The position numbers were made by a program, and so were the translations under genes. Under the pieces are notes generated by a model. That model did not search any database. It had not been told where the DNA came from and saw only the letters and a list, made by a program, of their open reading frames with translations. 64,000 bases of DNA from Saccopteryx bilineata (Eukaryota; Chordata; Mammalia; Chiroptera; Emballonuridae), in assembly GCF_036850765.1 (NCBI RefSeq), contig NC_089493.1, forward strand, positions 267,695,034-267,759,033, given 5' to 3'. Shown piece by piece: positions 44,328 through 55,483 of this stretch. How positions within the stretch are numbered: position 1 is the stretch's first letter; every line of letters starts with the position of its first letter.

Positions 44328-44899
44328 TCTTTTAATATTTATTTGTTTGTTTGTTTGTTTATTTATTTATTTTGCAAGAGAGACGGAGACAGACAGACAG
44401 GAAGGGAGAGAGATGAGAAGCATCAACTCATAGTTGCGACACTTTTATCTATTTTTTTAAAGATTTTATTTATTCATTTTAGAGAGAGGAGACAGAGAGA
44501 GAGAGAAGGGAGGGAGGAGCAGAAAGCATCAACTCCCATATGTGCCTTAACCAGGGAAGCCTGGGATTTCGAACCAGCGACCTCAGTGTTCCAGGTCGAC
44601 GCTTTTACCCACTGCGCCACCGCAGGTCAGGCAGTTGCGACACTTTTAGTTGTTCATTAATTACTTCTCATATGTGCCTTGACTGGGGGTCTCCAGCCAA
44701 GCCAGTGACCCCTTGCTCAAGTAAGCGACCTTCAAGCCAGCGACCTTTGGGCTCAAGCCAGAGACTATGAAGTCATTGTCTATGATCCATGCACAAGGCG
44801 ATGACTCTGCACTCAAGCCGCGACCTTGGGGATCTGAGCCTGGGTCCTCAGTGTCCCAGGTCAATGCTCTATCCACTACACCTCGTCAGGCTCTTTTAA
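44328..44899 (-). mobile_element. Bat SINE, long form, containing a second SINE
   Basis: The duplication tcttttaa is at 44328-44335 and 44892-44899. The outer SINE, minus strand, ends at its head near 44891 (cgtcaggc). It is interrupted at 44448-44632 by a short-form SINE of the same superfamily. Confidence 0.85.
44432..44648 (-). mobile_element. Bat SINE, short form, nested in a long-form SINE
   Basis: The 16-bp duplication agttgcgacactttta is exact at 44432-44447 and 44633-44648. The body 44448-44632 has its head at 44632 (reversed: gcctgacctgcggtggcgcagtgg). Confidence 0.95.
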
Positions 44900-45600
44900 C
44901 AATTTAAACAGTATCTTTTGTTGATAGAAATGCATAATTTTGATGCGATTGAATTTATTAGTGTTTTTCTTTATGTTTCATGCTTTTTGTGTCCTTTATA
45001 AGAAATTCCTCTCTATATCAAGGTCACAAAAAATATTTTCCTGTGAACTTTTAAAAGTTTTGCTTTTCATGTCTAAGTCTTTAGTTCACTTAGAATTGAT
45101 ATTTTCGGGTGATATAGAGAGCTAACTTCATTTTTTCTATATGCATAACCCCACACCAGTTATTAAAGAATTCACCCTTTCCCCATTGATTTATATATGC
45201 TTTTGGCCTTTCTACTCTATTTTATGAGTCTACTTGTCTATCCTTGTAGCTATACAGTACCATCTTCATTATATAATAAATCTTTCTATCTAATAAATCT
45301 GTCTAAGTTTAGTCTTGGCCCTTTATTTACTCTTGTATACATATTTTAGAAACATCTTGTTGAGTTCCTAAAAGAGGCTTTTGAAACTTTTTGACATTCT
45401 ATTTAATTTATAGATAAATTTGGGTAAAATTGATACCTTTATCATATCAAATATTCCCATCCATGAGTGTGGCATAAATTTCTTCTTCCTTTTTTTTTTT
45501 TTTTTACCTAAAATTTCTTTTGAGTGTTTTAATAATGTTTTTTAATTTGTACCATAAAGGTCTTGCACAACTTCTGCTGGATTTATTTTTTATTTCTTTT

Positions 45601-46029
45601 AAAAATATTTTTTGCGGCCCTGGCCGGTTGGCTCAGCGATAGAGCGTCGGCCTGGCATGCGGGGGACCCGGGTTCGATTCCCGGCCAGGGCACATAGGAG
45701 AAGCGCCCATTTGCTTCTCCAACCCCCCCCCTTCCTCTCTGTCTCTCTCTTCCCCTCCCGCAGCAAGGCTCCATTGGAGCAAAGATGGCCCGGGCGCTGG
45801 GGATGGCTCCTTGGCCTCTGCCCCAGGCGCTAGAGTGGCTCTGGTCGCGGCAGAGCGACGCCCCGGAGGGGCAGAGCATCACCCCCTGGTGGGCAGAGCA
45901 TCGCCCCTGGTGGGCGTGCCGGGTGGATCCCGGTCGGGCGCATGTGGGAGTCTGTCTGACTGTCTCTCTCCATTTCCAGCTTCAGAAAAATACAAAAAAA
46001 AATAAAATAAAAATAAAAATATTTTTTGC
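45601..46029 (+). mobile_element. Ves-type SINE, young, full length, with 15-bp target duplication
   Basis: The duplication aaaaatattttttgc is exact at 45601-45615 and 46015-46029. The body 45616-46014 starts ggccctggccggttggctc. It keeps an A-box-like ttggctcagcgat (45628-45640) and a perfect pol III B-box ggttcgattcc (45671-45681). The GC-rich 3' body ends cagcttcagaaaaatac plus an A-rich tail. It is the best-preserved Ves copy here and could in principle be transcribed by RNA polymerase III. Confidence 0.95.
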
Positions 46030-46405
46030 TATGGTAAATAAAATTTTAAAGAATAATATATTATAGTTATTAGTGGTACATAGGAATGTTATTGATTTTT
46101 ATATGTAAATCTTGTGTAGGCAATCTTGCTGATTACAAGTTTGTATATAGATTTTTGGGGGAGATTTTCTATAGACAATCAGACTTTCTCCAGATACACT
46201 TTTCTTTTCACTTAATTTTTAAAAATTTTTTAACTTGCCTTTTTTCATTGGCTAGGTACTTTGGTATAAAGCTAGAAGGAAGCAGTGGTAGAAGACACAC
46301 TTATTGTTTTAAGTTTAATTAAATTGTCTCTACAGTTTTACCCTTATATATAATATTAGACTAAGTTTTGAACAAATACCTTTTATCACATTAAGGACCT
46401 TATAT

Positions 46406-46467
<62 letters not shown>

Positions 46468-46568
46468 TTCCTTCCTTCCTTCCTTCCTTCCTTCCTTCCT
46501 TCCTTCCTTCCTTCCTTCCTTTTTCCTTCCTTTCTTTCTCTCTTTCTTTCTCTCTCTTTCTTTTCTTT

Positions 46569-46636
<68 letters not shown>

Positions 46637-46662
46637 TCCTTCCTTCTTTCTTTCTTTCTTTC
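46406..46662 (-). repeat. (TTTC)n/(TTCC)n microsatellite, tail of a Ves SINE
   Basis: About 257 bp of TTTC units with a central TTCC block (46463-46520). It abuts the tail side of the minus-strand Ves copy that ends at 47026, so it most likely arose by expansion of that SINE's A-rich tail. Confidence 0.9.
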
Positions 46663-46864
46663 AGGGGGAGGGAGAGAGACAGACTCCCACATGCACCCCA
46701 ACTGAGATCCACCCGGCAAACCCACTATGGGGAATGTTCTGCCCATCTGGGGCTGCTGTTCCATTGCAACCAGAGCCATTTTTTAGTGCCTGAGGCGAGG
46801 CCATGGGGTCATCTTCAGCATCTAAGGCCAACTCGCTCAAGCCAATTGAGCCATGGCTGTGGGA

Positions 46865-46915
<51 letters not shown>

Positions 46916-47026
46916 AAGAGGGGTAGAGAAGCACATGGTCGCTTCTGTGTGCCCTGACTTGAAATTGAACCCAGGACATCTATACAGCAGATCAATGCTC
47001 TACCACTGAGCCAACCAGCCAGGGCT
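46663..47026 (-). mobile_element. Ves-type SINE
   Basis: Head at 47026 (reversed: agccctggctggttggctcagtgg). Body includes a (GA)n run at 46868-46911 and the long 3' body (atccacccggcaaaccc, tctgcccatctggggc). Confidence 0.9.
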
Positions 47027-47248
47027 ATTTTTTTTAATAGTTTGAATGAGTATAGAATTTTATCAAATGCTTTTCCTACAGCTGTTGAGATGATCAAGTA
47101 CATTTTTCCTTCTTTAATCTTAGAATGTGGCATATTATGTTAATAGATTTATTATTGAAATAAATTCTACCTCAACAGAAAATATTATTATATATTTTTC
47201 AATGCTAAATTAAATGAGATAATATTTTATTTACTACTTTAAAATACA

Positions 47249-47582
47249 GCCTGACCAGGTGGTGGCACAGTGGATAGAACATCGGACTGGGATGCAGAGG
47301 ACCCAGGTTCGAGACCCCCGAGATTGCCAGCTTGAGCGCGGGTTCATCTGGTTTGAGCAAAGCTCACCAGCTTGGACCCTAGGTCGCTGGCTCGAGCAAG
47401 GGGTTACTCAGTCTGCTGTAGCCCCATGGTCAAGGCACATATGAGAAAGCAATCAATGAACAACTAAAGTGTTGGTTGCAACAAAAAACTGATAATTGAT
47501 GCTTCTCATCTCTCTCCGTTCCTGTCTGTCTGTCCCTATCTATCCCTCTCTCTGACTCTCTCTGTCTCTGTAAAAAAAACAA
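47249..47582 (+). mobile_element. Bat tRNA-derived SINE, long form
   Basis: Starts gcctgaccaggtggtggcacagtgg, B-box-like ggttcgagacc near 47307, ends ctctgtctctgtaaaaaaaac. No clear target duplication. Confidence 0.9.
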
Positions 47583-47726
47583 CAAAACACGTTTATTAGT
47601 GTGTAATGGCTCTATAATGTCCTTTTTTGCCTGGTTTTGTTATTAAGGTTATACTGGCCTCATAAAATGAAACTCTTTTTCTATCCGCTAAAAATTTTTT
47701 TTAATTAAAAAAAAAATTTTGTTTTA

Positions 47727-48090
47727 GCCTGACCAGGTGGTGGCACAGTGAATAGAGTGTTGGACTGGGATGAGCAGGATCCAGGTTTGAAACCCCAAGG
47801 TTGTTGGCTTGAGTGTGGGCTCATCTATCTGACTTGAGTGTGGGATTGTAGCCATGACCCCATGCTCGCAGGCTTGAAGCTCAAGGTTGCTGGCTTGAGC
47901 AAGAGGTCACTTGCTCTGCTGTAGGCCACCAGTCAAGGCACATATGAAAAAGCAATCAATAAACAATAAGAAGACAAAGGAGCCACAACAAAGAACTGAT
48001 GCTTCTCATCTCTCTCCTTTTCTGTCTGTCTGTCTCTGTCTGTCTCTCTGTCTCTGTCTCTGTCACACACAAAAATAAATTTTAAAAAAT
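47727..48090 (+). mobile_element. Bat tRNA-derived SINE, long form, diverged
   Basis: Starts gcctgaccaggtggtggcac; the middle is altered (gtgggattgtagccatgacc) and it ends in a (TGTC/TCTG)n stretch and A-rich tail. Confidence 0.88.
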
Positions 48091-48097
48091 TGTTATC

Positions 48098-48141
48098 ATT
48101 ATTTTAAAATGTTTCTTTTATTGATTTTAGAGAGAGGAAAA

Positions 48142-48181
<40 letters not shown>

Positions 48182-48280
48182 AACATCAATCTGTTCCTGT
48201 ATGTGCCCTGACCAGGGATCAAACATCCATTCTCTGCACTTCGGGGCAATGCTCTAACCAACCGAGCTATCTGTCCAGGG
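48098..48280 (-). mobile_element. Ves SINE, old, with (AC)18
   Basis: Head near 48280 (reversed: ccctggacagatagctcgg). Contains tgtgccctgaccaggg reversed as the tRNA-like part and an (AC)18 microsatellite at 48143-48178. Confidence 0.85.
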
Positions 48281-48289
48281 TCAAAGAGG

Positions 48290-48605
48290 TGATTAAGTTA
48301 AAGTGAGGTACCATTATAATAGATGAGCCCTAATCCAGTCTGAATAGTGTCCTTATAAGAAAAGGAAATTTGAATACACAGAGAGACTCCAGGTGTGTGT
48401 TCACTCATGGAAAAAGACCACGTGAGGACAAAATGAGAAAGGGCCCATCTATAAGCCAAGGAGAGAAGCTTCAGAAGAAACCAACCCTGCTGTCATCTTG
48501 ACCTTGAACTTTCACCCTCCAGGACTGTGAGAAATAAATGTCTATTGCTCGAGCCACCCAGTCTATGGTATTTTGTTATAGCCACCCAAGCAAACTAATA
48601 CACTG
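48290..48605 (+). mobile_element. MLT1A-like LTR, sense
   Basis: Contains gaggtgattaagttaaagtgagg, gtccttataagaaaagg, cctccaggactgtgagaaataaatgtctattgctcgagccacccagtctatggtattttgttatag and ends caaactaataca. The 5' end is removed next to the Ves SINE. Confidence 0.85.
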
Positions 48606-49555
48606 CCTCACATAAAAGTGAGGTCACTTTTATGAAGGTCACTGTTGGCTCTTTCTAACTTGTTGTTCTGCCATCCTCAATAGAACCTGCCAGCACACCT
48701 GCACTGCAGTCAGCTGGAGGAGAGGAGAGGAGAGGGAGAGTATATAACTTCATCTTAAAGGCATGATTTGGCGGTTGCCAGGAGTACTTCCATTTTTCAC
48801 ACCTGGCTGCAAAAGTTCTAGTTGGCCATGCATCTCCTAAAGATTCTACTACATTATAGAGAGAATGGAAATTGGGGGATAAGGGCACTCTCTGCTATCA
48901 GTTTTTAAAAAATTCTTATTTTTTTTTAATTTAAAATTTCTTTTCTATTGCTCTTTTGTACCCTAGCTTGTTATTTCTGGTCTATCTTTATTGTTTCCAT
49001 TTTTGTACTTTTTCTAGCTTTTGCTCTGGTGTCCTTGTTTTAGCTTCTTTATCACTTAAACTCATTTATTTTAATCTTTCTTGATTTTCTGATACATGAG
49101 CATAGGATACACATTTACCTCTAAAAACTATTTTAGTTGCGTTATACAACTAAATGCTTCTAATTGTCACATTGTTTTAAAATATTTGTAATTTTAAGTA
49201 CTATTCTCTTTTTTACTTAGGTATTTAGGATACATTTTTAGATTTCCAAAGTTTTTAAAGTATTGATTTATTCTTGAGTCCCATCTTAACTGAATTGTGG
49301 TCAGAGAATATAATCTGTATACTATACATTGTTTTTGAAATTTGTTAAAATTCTCTTGATGACCTAATACATGATTAATTTTTATAATCTTTCACTGTGT
49401 GAAAATTACGAGTATTCTCAACTTGTTGGGTGGATCATTATATGTCATATATGTGGTTACATTTACTATTTGTGGTATTCAAATGACATATTGCGAGTAA
49501 TAATATATTATATATTTGAATTTATTATACCATCTCATTGTATGTTTTCTCTCTC

Positions 49556-49923
49556 TCTCTCTTTTTTTTTTTTCTGAAGTTGGAAATGGGGAGGCAGTCA
49601 GACTCCCACATGTGCCCAACCGGGATCCACCCCGCATGCCCACCAGGGGGCGATGCTCTGCCCATCTGGGGCATCGCTCTGTTACAACCAGAGCCATTCT
49701 AGTGCCTGAGGCAGAGGCCATAGAGCCATCCTCAGTGCCCGGGCCAACTTTGCTCCAATGGAGCCTTGGCTGCGGGAGGGGAAGAGAGAGACAGAGAAGA
49801 AGGAGAGGGGGAGGGGTGGAGAAGCAGATGGGTGCTTCTCCTGTGTGCCCTGGCCAGGAATTGAACCCGGGACTTCCGCACACCAGGGCCGACGCTCTAC
49901 CACTGAGCCAACCGGCCAAGGCC
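49556..49923 (-). mobile_element. Ves-type SINE
   Basis: Head at about 49923 (reversed: ggccttggccggttggctcagtgg). B-box reversed from gggaattgaacccggg near 49857. Flanks share gtatgtt(tt)ctctc on both sides as a decayed target duplication. Confidence 0.93.
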
Positions 49924-50350
49924 AGTATGTTCTCTCTTTTTCTTTGTCTTCTCTTTGCTACATATGTGTATACAGGCATATGTTGAAGTATTTTAAAACT
50001 TTGCTGGTTTGGAAGGTTTCGATTCTATATTTTTTGTTGGTTAAGATTAATTTTCAATAATTTAAAAGATTTCCTCCTTATCTTTGATTTTATGTGGTTA
50101 AATTAAAACAGAACCATATATGGACTTAATTTACATAATCTGTTCTTAGAGTGTGTTTTTGATTGGAGATCTCATATTGTCCTTTAGCTCTGGATGGTTC
50201 TCACTGATGGTCTTATTACAATATTGCTTCTCCATTATTTCTTCCTTTCTCTTTTTTTCGGGACTTCTATTATGGAGGGATGTATGTTGAAGTCCCCCCA
50301 GTTCTCTTAACTGCTCCTTGTATGTTTTATCCCTTCAGCTTTTGGTCTCT

Positions 50351-51566
50351 CCTGGTGGTCAGAGCACTGCCTATAACAGAATGGTCTCCTGAATGGGGGC
50401 CATGAAGGGTTGTGCTGAGAAAGAAGTGTTTGAGTTGAAATCTGAAAGGTGGCAGGATGTCATTTAGGAACAGAGAATAGGGGGGTCAGGGTGAATCTTC
50501 CAGGCAGAGTGAGCCGGGTTTATAAAGGTCCCAAGGTGAAGAGGTTCATGACACAAAGAGCAAGGGAGGGTTGGAAATTGGAAGCCACCTAGAAGACTTT
50601 AAGCTAAGACCTGACCCACTGGCCGCCCCTGCTGCCTTGTGGGGCAGAGGACAGGGGAGGGGCAAGGGTGGGAGTGGGGAGACCAGCCTGGAGGGTACTG
50701 CATCCTGGGTGACAGAGGAGTGGTGGCCGGGGCCAGCGAGGTGGCCGTGAGGACAGAGAGCGAGGATGGGTGGAGAGATGTCGTTCACAAGCTGGGTAGT
50801 GATGGGTTGCATAGGATGGGCTGGTAATGGTGAGGGAGTCCTGGGCCCGGGCGTCACCAGAGGGCATGGAGGTTTGGGCACAAGCCCTTGTTCTGCTTAT
50901 CCTTGTCCCGGTGAGACCCTCCAACAGAGAATTCACAGCTCTTTGCCTGAGCCATTTCAGGCTGGCCTCGGGGGTGAGGTCTCGGGTGGATCAGTTGTCC
51001 TGCTGGCCCCAAGTATCTTGTCCCTATCCAATACTAACCTCTTCTCTGACCCACTGGATATCCAGAGCCAATGCTTCTGGGCTTGCGCCCCAGCTGGGAT
51101 GTACACTGTGGTTATACCTTGGTCCCCAGCCCTGGCCCAGCTGCCCAGGTCTGGCCAGACCCTGATTCCACCTCTTCAGGTCCCACTCTAGTCTGGACAG
51201 GCTGCTCAGGATAGAATCCTGAGCCAACACCAGCTTGAACAGCTTTCCTCTTTGGAGACTCTGCTGCGGGGCTCATACCCCAGTGGCCAGCCTGGGCATC
51301 GTCTGCAGCCTGCTTGAGCCAGGCTCCCGCAGCCCTGACCACCTCTGCCCAGGCTGTATGAGGGGGTGGCTGCCCGTGGCCCCACCGGTTCTCAGCTTTG
51401 TCTTCTTTCTCTCTGCTTAGTTTGGGTTTGCTCTGAAGCAGGCCCTGAGACGAGGATTCCGGTGCATGTCGTCCCAGAAACCCAGGTCGGGCTGTGAGGC
51501 AAGGCAGGGAAAGGAAGGCAGCCCATGTTGTCAGGCAAGTTGCCACTGTGGCAAATGAGCTGAATC
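50351..51566. other. Single-copy GC-rich DNA
   Basis: No recognised exon. Several frames of 100-170 codons exist on both strands but overlap each other and lack domains. Confidence 0.45.
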
Positions 51567-51879
51567 TGGTAGGGCAGTGGTCCCCAATCCCCGGGCTGCG
51601 GACCGGTACCGATCCGTGGGCCATTTGGTACCGGTCCGCAGAGAAAGAATAAATAACTTACATTATTTCCGTTTTATTTATATTTAAGTCTGAACGATGT
51701 TTTATTTTTAAAAAATGAACAGATTCCCTCTGTTATATCCGTCTAAGACTCACTCTTGACACTTGTCTCGGTCACGTGATACATTTATCCGTCCCACCCT
51801 AAAGGCCGGTTCGTGAAAATATTTTCTGACATTAAACTGGTCTGTGGCTCAAAAAAGGTTGGGGACCACTGTGGTAGGG
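51567..51879. mobile_element. Non-autonomous hAT transposon, family C
   Basis: The 8-bp duplication tggtaggg is exact at 51567-51574 and 51872-51879. The body 51575-51871 (297 bp) has inverted ends cagtggtccccaatcc and, reversed, cagtggtccccaacct. A subterminal palindromic theme (ccggtaccg, ggtaccggtcc) is visible near 51603-51640. Confidence 0.95.
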
Positions 51880-53591
51880 GCCTCCAGGGACAGTGTGGAA
51901 GAAGCAACCGGGAAGCTGTGCCCCCTGCAGGGTGAGGTTGCCCAGCGGTTTATTCACTAAGTCCCATCAGTCATGGGTGAAGGGCAGCCCCGGGAGCCTT
52001 CTATTCCCCAGCATTTGCACCTGTTCTGCTCAGACAGAGCCAACTCAGAGGCTAGGGAAAGCCTCAGCACAGAGCATGCTCATCCCGAGCCTGGGGACGG
52101 GGGGCCCAGGTACCCTCTCAGCCCAGCCTAGAAGCTGGAGCTCCTGTTTTACCAAAGCCCAGACAATGCCACTTGCCTGTAGCCTTGTTGTGAGCACGCT
52201 GTGATTTCATACATGTAAAGGCCCCAGTGGTGCTGGGCACAGAGCCGCTTCCTAAAGCTGAGGAGGGCGGGTAGCTCTCGTGCTGTGAAAATGTGCCCTA
52301 GATACGTGGCCCCAGACCTGCAGCTCTAAGACAGGCTGTAATCTCCTTTGCTTTGCATCCCCTTCCATCTCTGGCCACTGGTTCCTGCTGATGTGATGTT
52401 CTTTTTCTAAAAATAGACATGTAACACCTCGGGCAGATTTGCAGTCCCTTGACAGTCTGGTGCAGGAAGGGCCTCTGCTTCTCCACTCCCTAAGGCTTCA
52501 CTGCCCCCGTTCAGTCTGTAGCCCTGTGCTTCCCAGGGCCCCGGAGACAAGGCGAGGAGCAGTCCAAGGGGGCTGCCCTGTGGGCCACCTGGCACCCCCA
52601 CCCCCACCCCCACTCCAGGCAGGAGCTCCAGAGCTCAGAGCTCTGGTACAGGTTCCTGATACCACTGAAGGCTGATGATGTGTCCATGGGTGTTTGTTGC
52701 ATTCTTGTCCCTCTAGCCCCTTGGTTGCTTCAGATGACAACACCGAGCATGTCCTGGAGGTGGGAGTCTTCCTGTCCAGAGCAGGATGGCTGCACCATCA
52801 GTTGGAGGCCCACCCCGTGAGAGCCCCGAGGCCACCGAACCCGGCACACCCCTGCTCTGCTCCCAGGAGGCAGTCTGCTCCAGGCACTATACAAACCAGC
52901 CTGGAAGCCTGGAGCAGGCCAGCCAGGGCCAGGGCATTGGAGTCTGAGGGTGCCCAGGCACACTGGCCATTCTGTTATCTCTGCTGTTCCTCAGCCAGGG
53001 TCACTGAGACCTCCCCACTGTGGGGAGGGGACAGTGGGCCCGGTTCTGGCCAGGGCAGAGCATGGCTCAGGGCCCCAGTTCCTCCAGTACCGGGGCTGAC
53101 ATTGGTCTCACGGTCTCAGCCTTGGTACCCAGTGGATGGGGCAGCCCTGGGCACCTCTGGGCACACATATGTGAGCCGCCCTGCCCCTGCACGTAAGTGG
53201 GCAGCTCCTAGTTTCCCATCTTGTGTCTGAGACCCCTACTGGGGCTGTTCCTCCCTGAGGTGTGGCCGATTTGGCTGGGCCCTTGAAGCCGCTCTTGCGC
53301 TCCTGCCAACCCCTGCACTGGGGACTGTCCCTTTCTCCTTAGGCACATGCTAGGACCCTATACCACGGAATTCTCAGCTTCCATATCATTCATAGAGAAG
53401 GTATTACCTGCCCTGCAGGGTTGTCAGGAGGGGCAGGGATAATGTTTCTAACACATCTCAGTCCCAAACAGATAGCAGAAGTGCTCGGTGAAAGGCAGAG
53501 ATGACGGCTCCTGGTGCTAATGACCCCGTTCTTCATATCTCTACTTCCTCTTGACTCAGCGGGATTCTGCTGCCACGACCACAGGGGAGTG
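51880..53591. other. Single-copy GC-rich DNA
   Basis: No recognised exon or young repeat. A faint MIR-like piece lies at about 53400-53520. The short tract caccccca repeated near 52592-52615 is low complexity. Confidence 0.45.
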
Positions 53592-54192
53592 CAGTGCTGC
53601 CCTCTAGAACTTCCTGTAGTGATGGAAATGTCCTATGTCCGTGCTGGCCGCCAAGCACACGTGTCCCAGGCCCTCCTGAGCACTTGAATTGTGGCCAGTT
53701 TTTAACAAATTTAAATTTTATTATTATTTTTTTTGTATTTTTCTGAAGCTGGAAATGGGGAGAGACAGTCAGACAGACTCCCGCATGCGCCCGACCGAGA
53801 TCCACCCGGCACGCCCACCAGGGGGCGACGCTCTGCCCACCAGGGGGCGATGCTCTGCCCCTCCGGGGTGTCGCTCTGCCACGACCAGAGCCACTCTAGC
53901 GCCTGGGGCAGAGGCCAAGAAGCCATCCCCAGCGCCCGGGCCATCTTTGCTCCAATGGAGCCTCCGCTGCGGGAGGGGAAGAGAGAGACAGAGAGGAAGG
54001 AGAGGGGGAGGGGTGGAGAAGCAGATGGGCGCTTCTCCTGTGTGCCCTGGCCGGGAATCGCACCTGGGACTTCTGCACGCCAGGCCGACGCTCGACCACT
54101 GAGCCAACCGGCCAGGGCCTAAATTTTATTTTAATGAATTGAAATATAAATAGCCGCATGCAGCTAGTGGCTACTGAGTGGGACAGGACAGC
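53592..54192. mobile_element. Ancient MER-type hAT repeat split by a Ves SINE
   Basis: The left part 53592-53722 (cagtgctgccctctagaacttcc, gcacttgaattgtggccag) and right part 54120-54192 (aaattgaaatataaatagccgcatgcagctagtggctactg-like) together match the same hAT-Charlie class as 1411-1553. Confidence 0.6.
53712..54130 (-). mobile_element. Ves-type SINE with 11-bp target duplication
   Basis: The duplication taaattttatt is exact at 53712-53722 and 54120-54130. The body 53723-54119 has its head at 54119 (reversed: ggccctggccggttggctcagtgg). The B-box position has a G in place of A (gggaatcgcacctggg), so one key pol III base is altered. Confidence 0.95.
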
Positions 54193-54567
54193 CGTAGAGA
54201 GTAGGACTGACCTGGTTCAGTCATTAAACAAATACTTAGTGAGAACCAGCTCGCTGCTTGCTTAGCTGCTGGACTTCAGCAGTGGACAGGACAGGCAAGA
54301 TCCTTGCTGCCATGGAGATGGAAGAAGTTAAATAAATATATAAGCCTGGTAATTCAGACAGTGATAAGGGATGTGAAAAGCCCCGGAGTGCCATCAAGTG
54401 ATCTGTAGTGACGGGAGTACATAGCCTGGCCTGCGTGGTCAGGAGAGGTTTCTGGGGTAGGTGACCTAGAGCTCAGAGCCCAGTGACAGGGAGGAGCCAG
54501 ACTTGAATGCAGGAAGAACATCCAGAGCATAGGGAACAGCAGTGCAAAGGCGAATAAAGCAAGAATG
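54193..54567. other. Unassigned DNA
   Basis: The part at 54420-54560 resembles an ancient mammalian repeat (ggaacagcagtgcaaaggc). No gene recognised. Confidence 0.4.
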
Positions 54568-54569
54568 TA

Positions 54570-54583
54570 CTTTTCTTTTTCTT

Positions 54584-54619
<36 letters not shown>

Positions 54620-54917
54620 TCCCTCTCTCTCTCCCTCCCTCCTTCCCCCTCCCTCCCTCCCTCCCTCCCTTCCTTCCTTCCTTCTCTCTCTTTTTTCTTT
54701 CTTTATCTCTCTCTCTTTTTCCCTTCCTTCCTTCCTTCCTTCTCTCTTTTTCTTTCTTTCTTTATCTCTCTCTTTTTCCCTTCCTTCCTTCCTCCCTCCC
54801 TCCCTTCCTTCCTTCCTTCCTTCCTTCCTTCCTTCCTTCCTTCCTTCCTTCCTTCCTTCCTTCCTTCCTTTCCCTCCTTCCCTCCCTCCCTCCCCTCTCA
54901 TCCCTCCTTCCCCCTCC

Positions 54918-54984
<67 letters not shown>

Positions 54985-54990
54985 CTCTTT
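54570..54990. repeat. Compound (TTCC/TTTC/CT)n microsatellite
   Basis: About 420 bp of interleaved CT, TTCC, CCTC and TTTC units. Likely hypervariable. It generates long Lys/Glu/Arg-rich or Ser/Leu/Pro-rich frames on the two strands that are not genes. Confidence 0.95.
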
Positions 54991-55152
54991 TATTCAGTGA
55001 GAGGAGGGGGGGGCAGGAACAGACTACTGCATGTGGCCCCACCAGGATCTACCAGGAAAGCCTTCTAGGGGCCGATGCTCTGCCCACTGGGGCATTGCTC
55101 CATTGCTCCATTGCTCAACAACTGAGCTCTTTCTTAGCACCTGAGGCAGATG

Positions 55153-55483
55153 CCATAGAGCAGGGGTCAGGAACCTATGGCTCACGAGCCAGATGTGGCT
55201 CTTTTGATGGCAGCATCTGGCTCGCAGACAAATCTTTAATAAAAAAAAAATGTTAAAAATATAAAACATTCTCATGTATTACAATCCATTCATTTCCTAC
55301 CACTCATATTCATGGTTGTGGGTGGCTGGAGCCAATCACAGCTGTCCTCTGGGACAACACCAAATTATTATTGGATAATGCGTAAAGTACACAGGTCGTT
55401 GTATGGCTCTCATGGAATTACATTTTAAAATATGTTGCGTTCATGGCTCTCAGCCAAAAAGGTTCCCAACCCCTGCCATAGAG
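55153..55483. mobile_element. Non-autonomous hAT transposon, family A copy 2, nested in a Ves SINE
   Basis: The 8-bp duplication ccatagag is exact at 55153-55160 and 55476-55483. The body 55161-55475 (315 bp) is about 90% or more similar to 24057-24379 by eye, in the same orientation. Confidence 0.95.

Larger units (their letters stand above)
43330..50350 (-). mobile_element. Ancient antisense L1, broken up by at least nine later insertions
   Basis: Pieces between SINEs follow one antisense L1 order: 43360-43675 (gtgggatcatactatgcatatcc), 43960-44327, 44900-45600, 46030-46400, 47030-47245 (tcaaatgcttttcctacagctgttgagatgatcaag), 47585-47720 (atactggcctcataaaatg), 48900-49550 (actgaattgtggtcagagaat) and 49925-50350. 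Direction is 3' UTR to ORF2 5' part from low to high coordinates. No part is codable. Confidence 0.75.

Noticed and set aside
45616..45690. Possible tRNA gene (A-box and B-box present)
   Set aside because: It is the tRNA-like head of a Ves SINE with a target duplication and long 3' body. The same module recurs in other copies.
46330..46779. Lys/Glu/Arg-repeat proteins of 108-149 residues
   Set aside because: They are translations of the (TTTC)n/(TTCC)n microsatellite and the adjoining SINE.
50546..53230. Several frames of 110-178 codons in GC-rich DNA
   Set aside because: They overlap each other, one runs into a hAT transposon, and none resembles a known protein.
54473..55068. Low-complexity proteins of 150-190 residues on both strands
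   Set aside because: All three frames arise from the compound microsatellite at 54570-54990.
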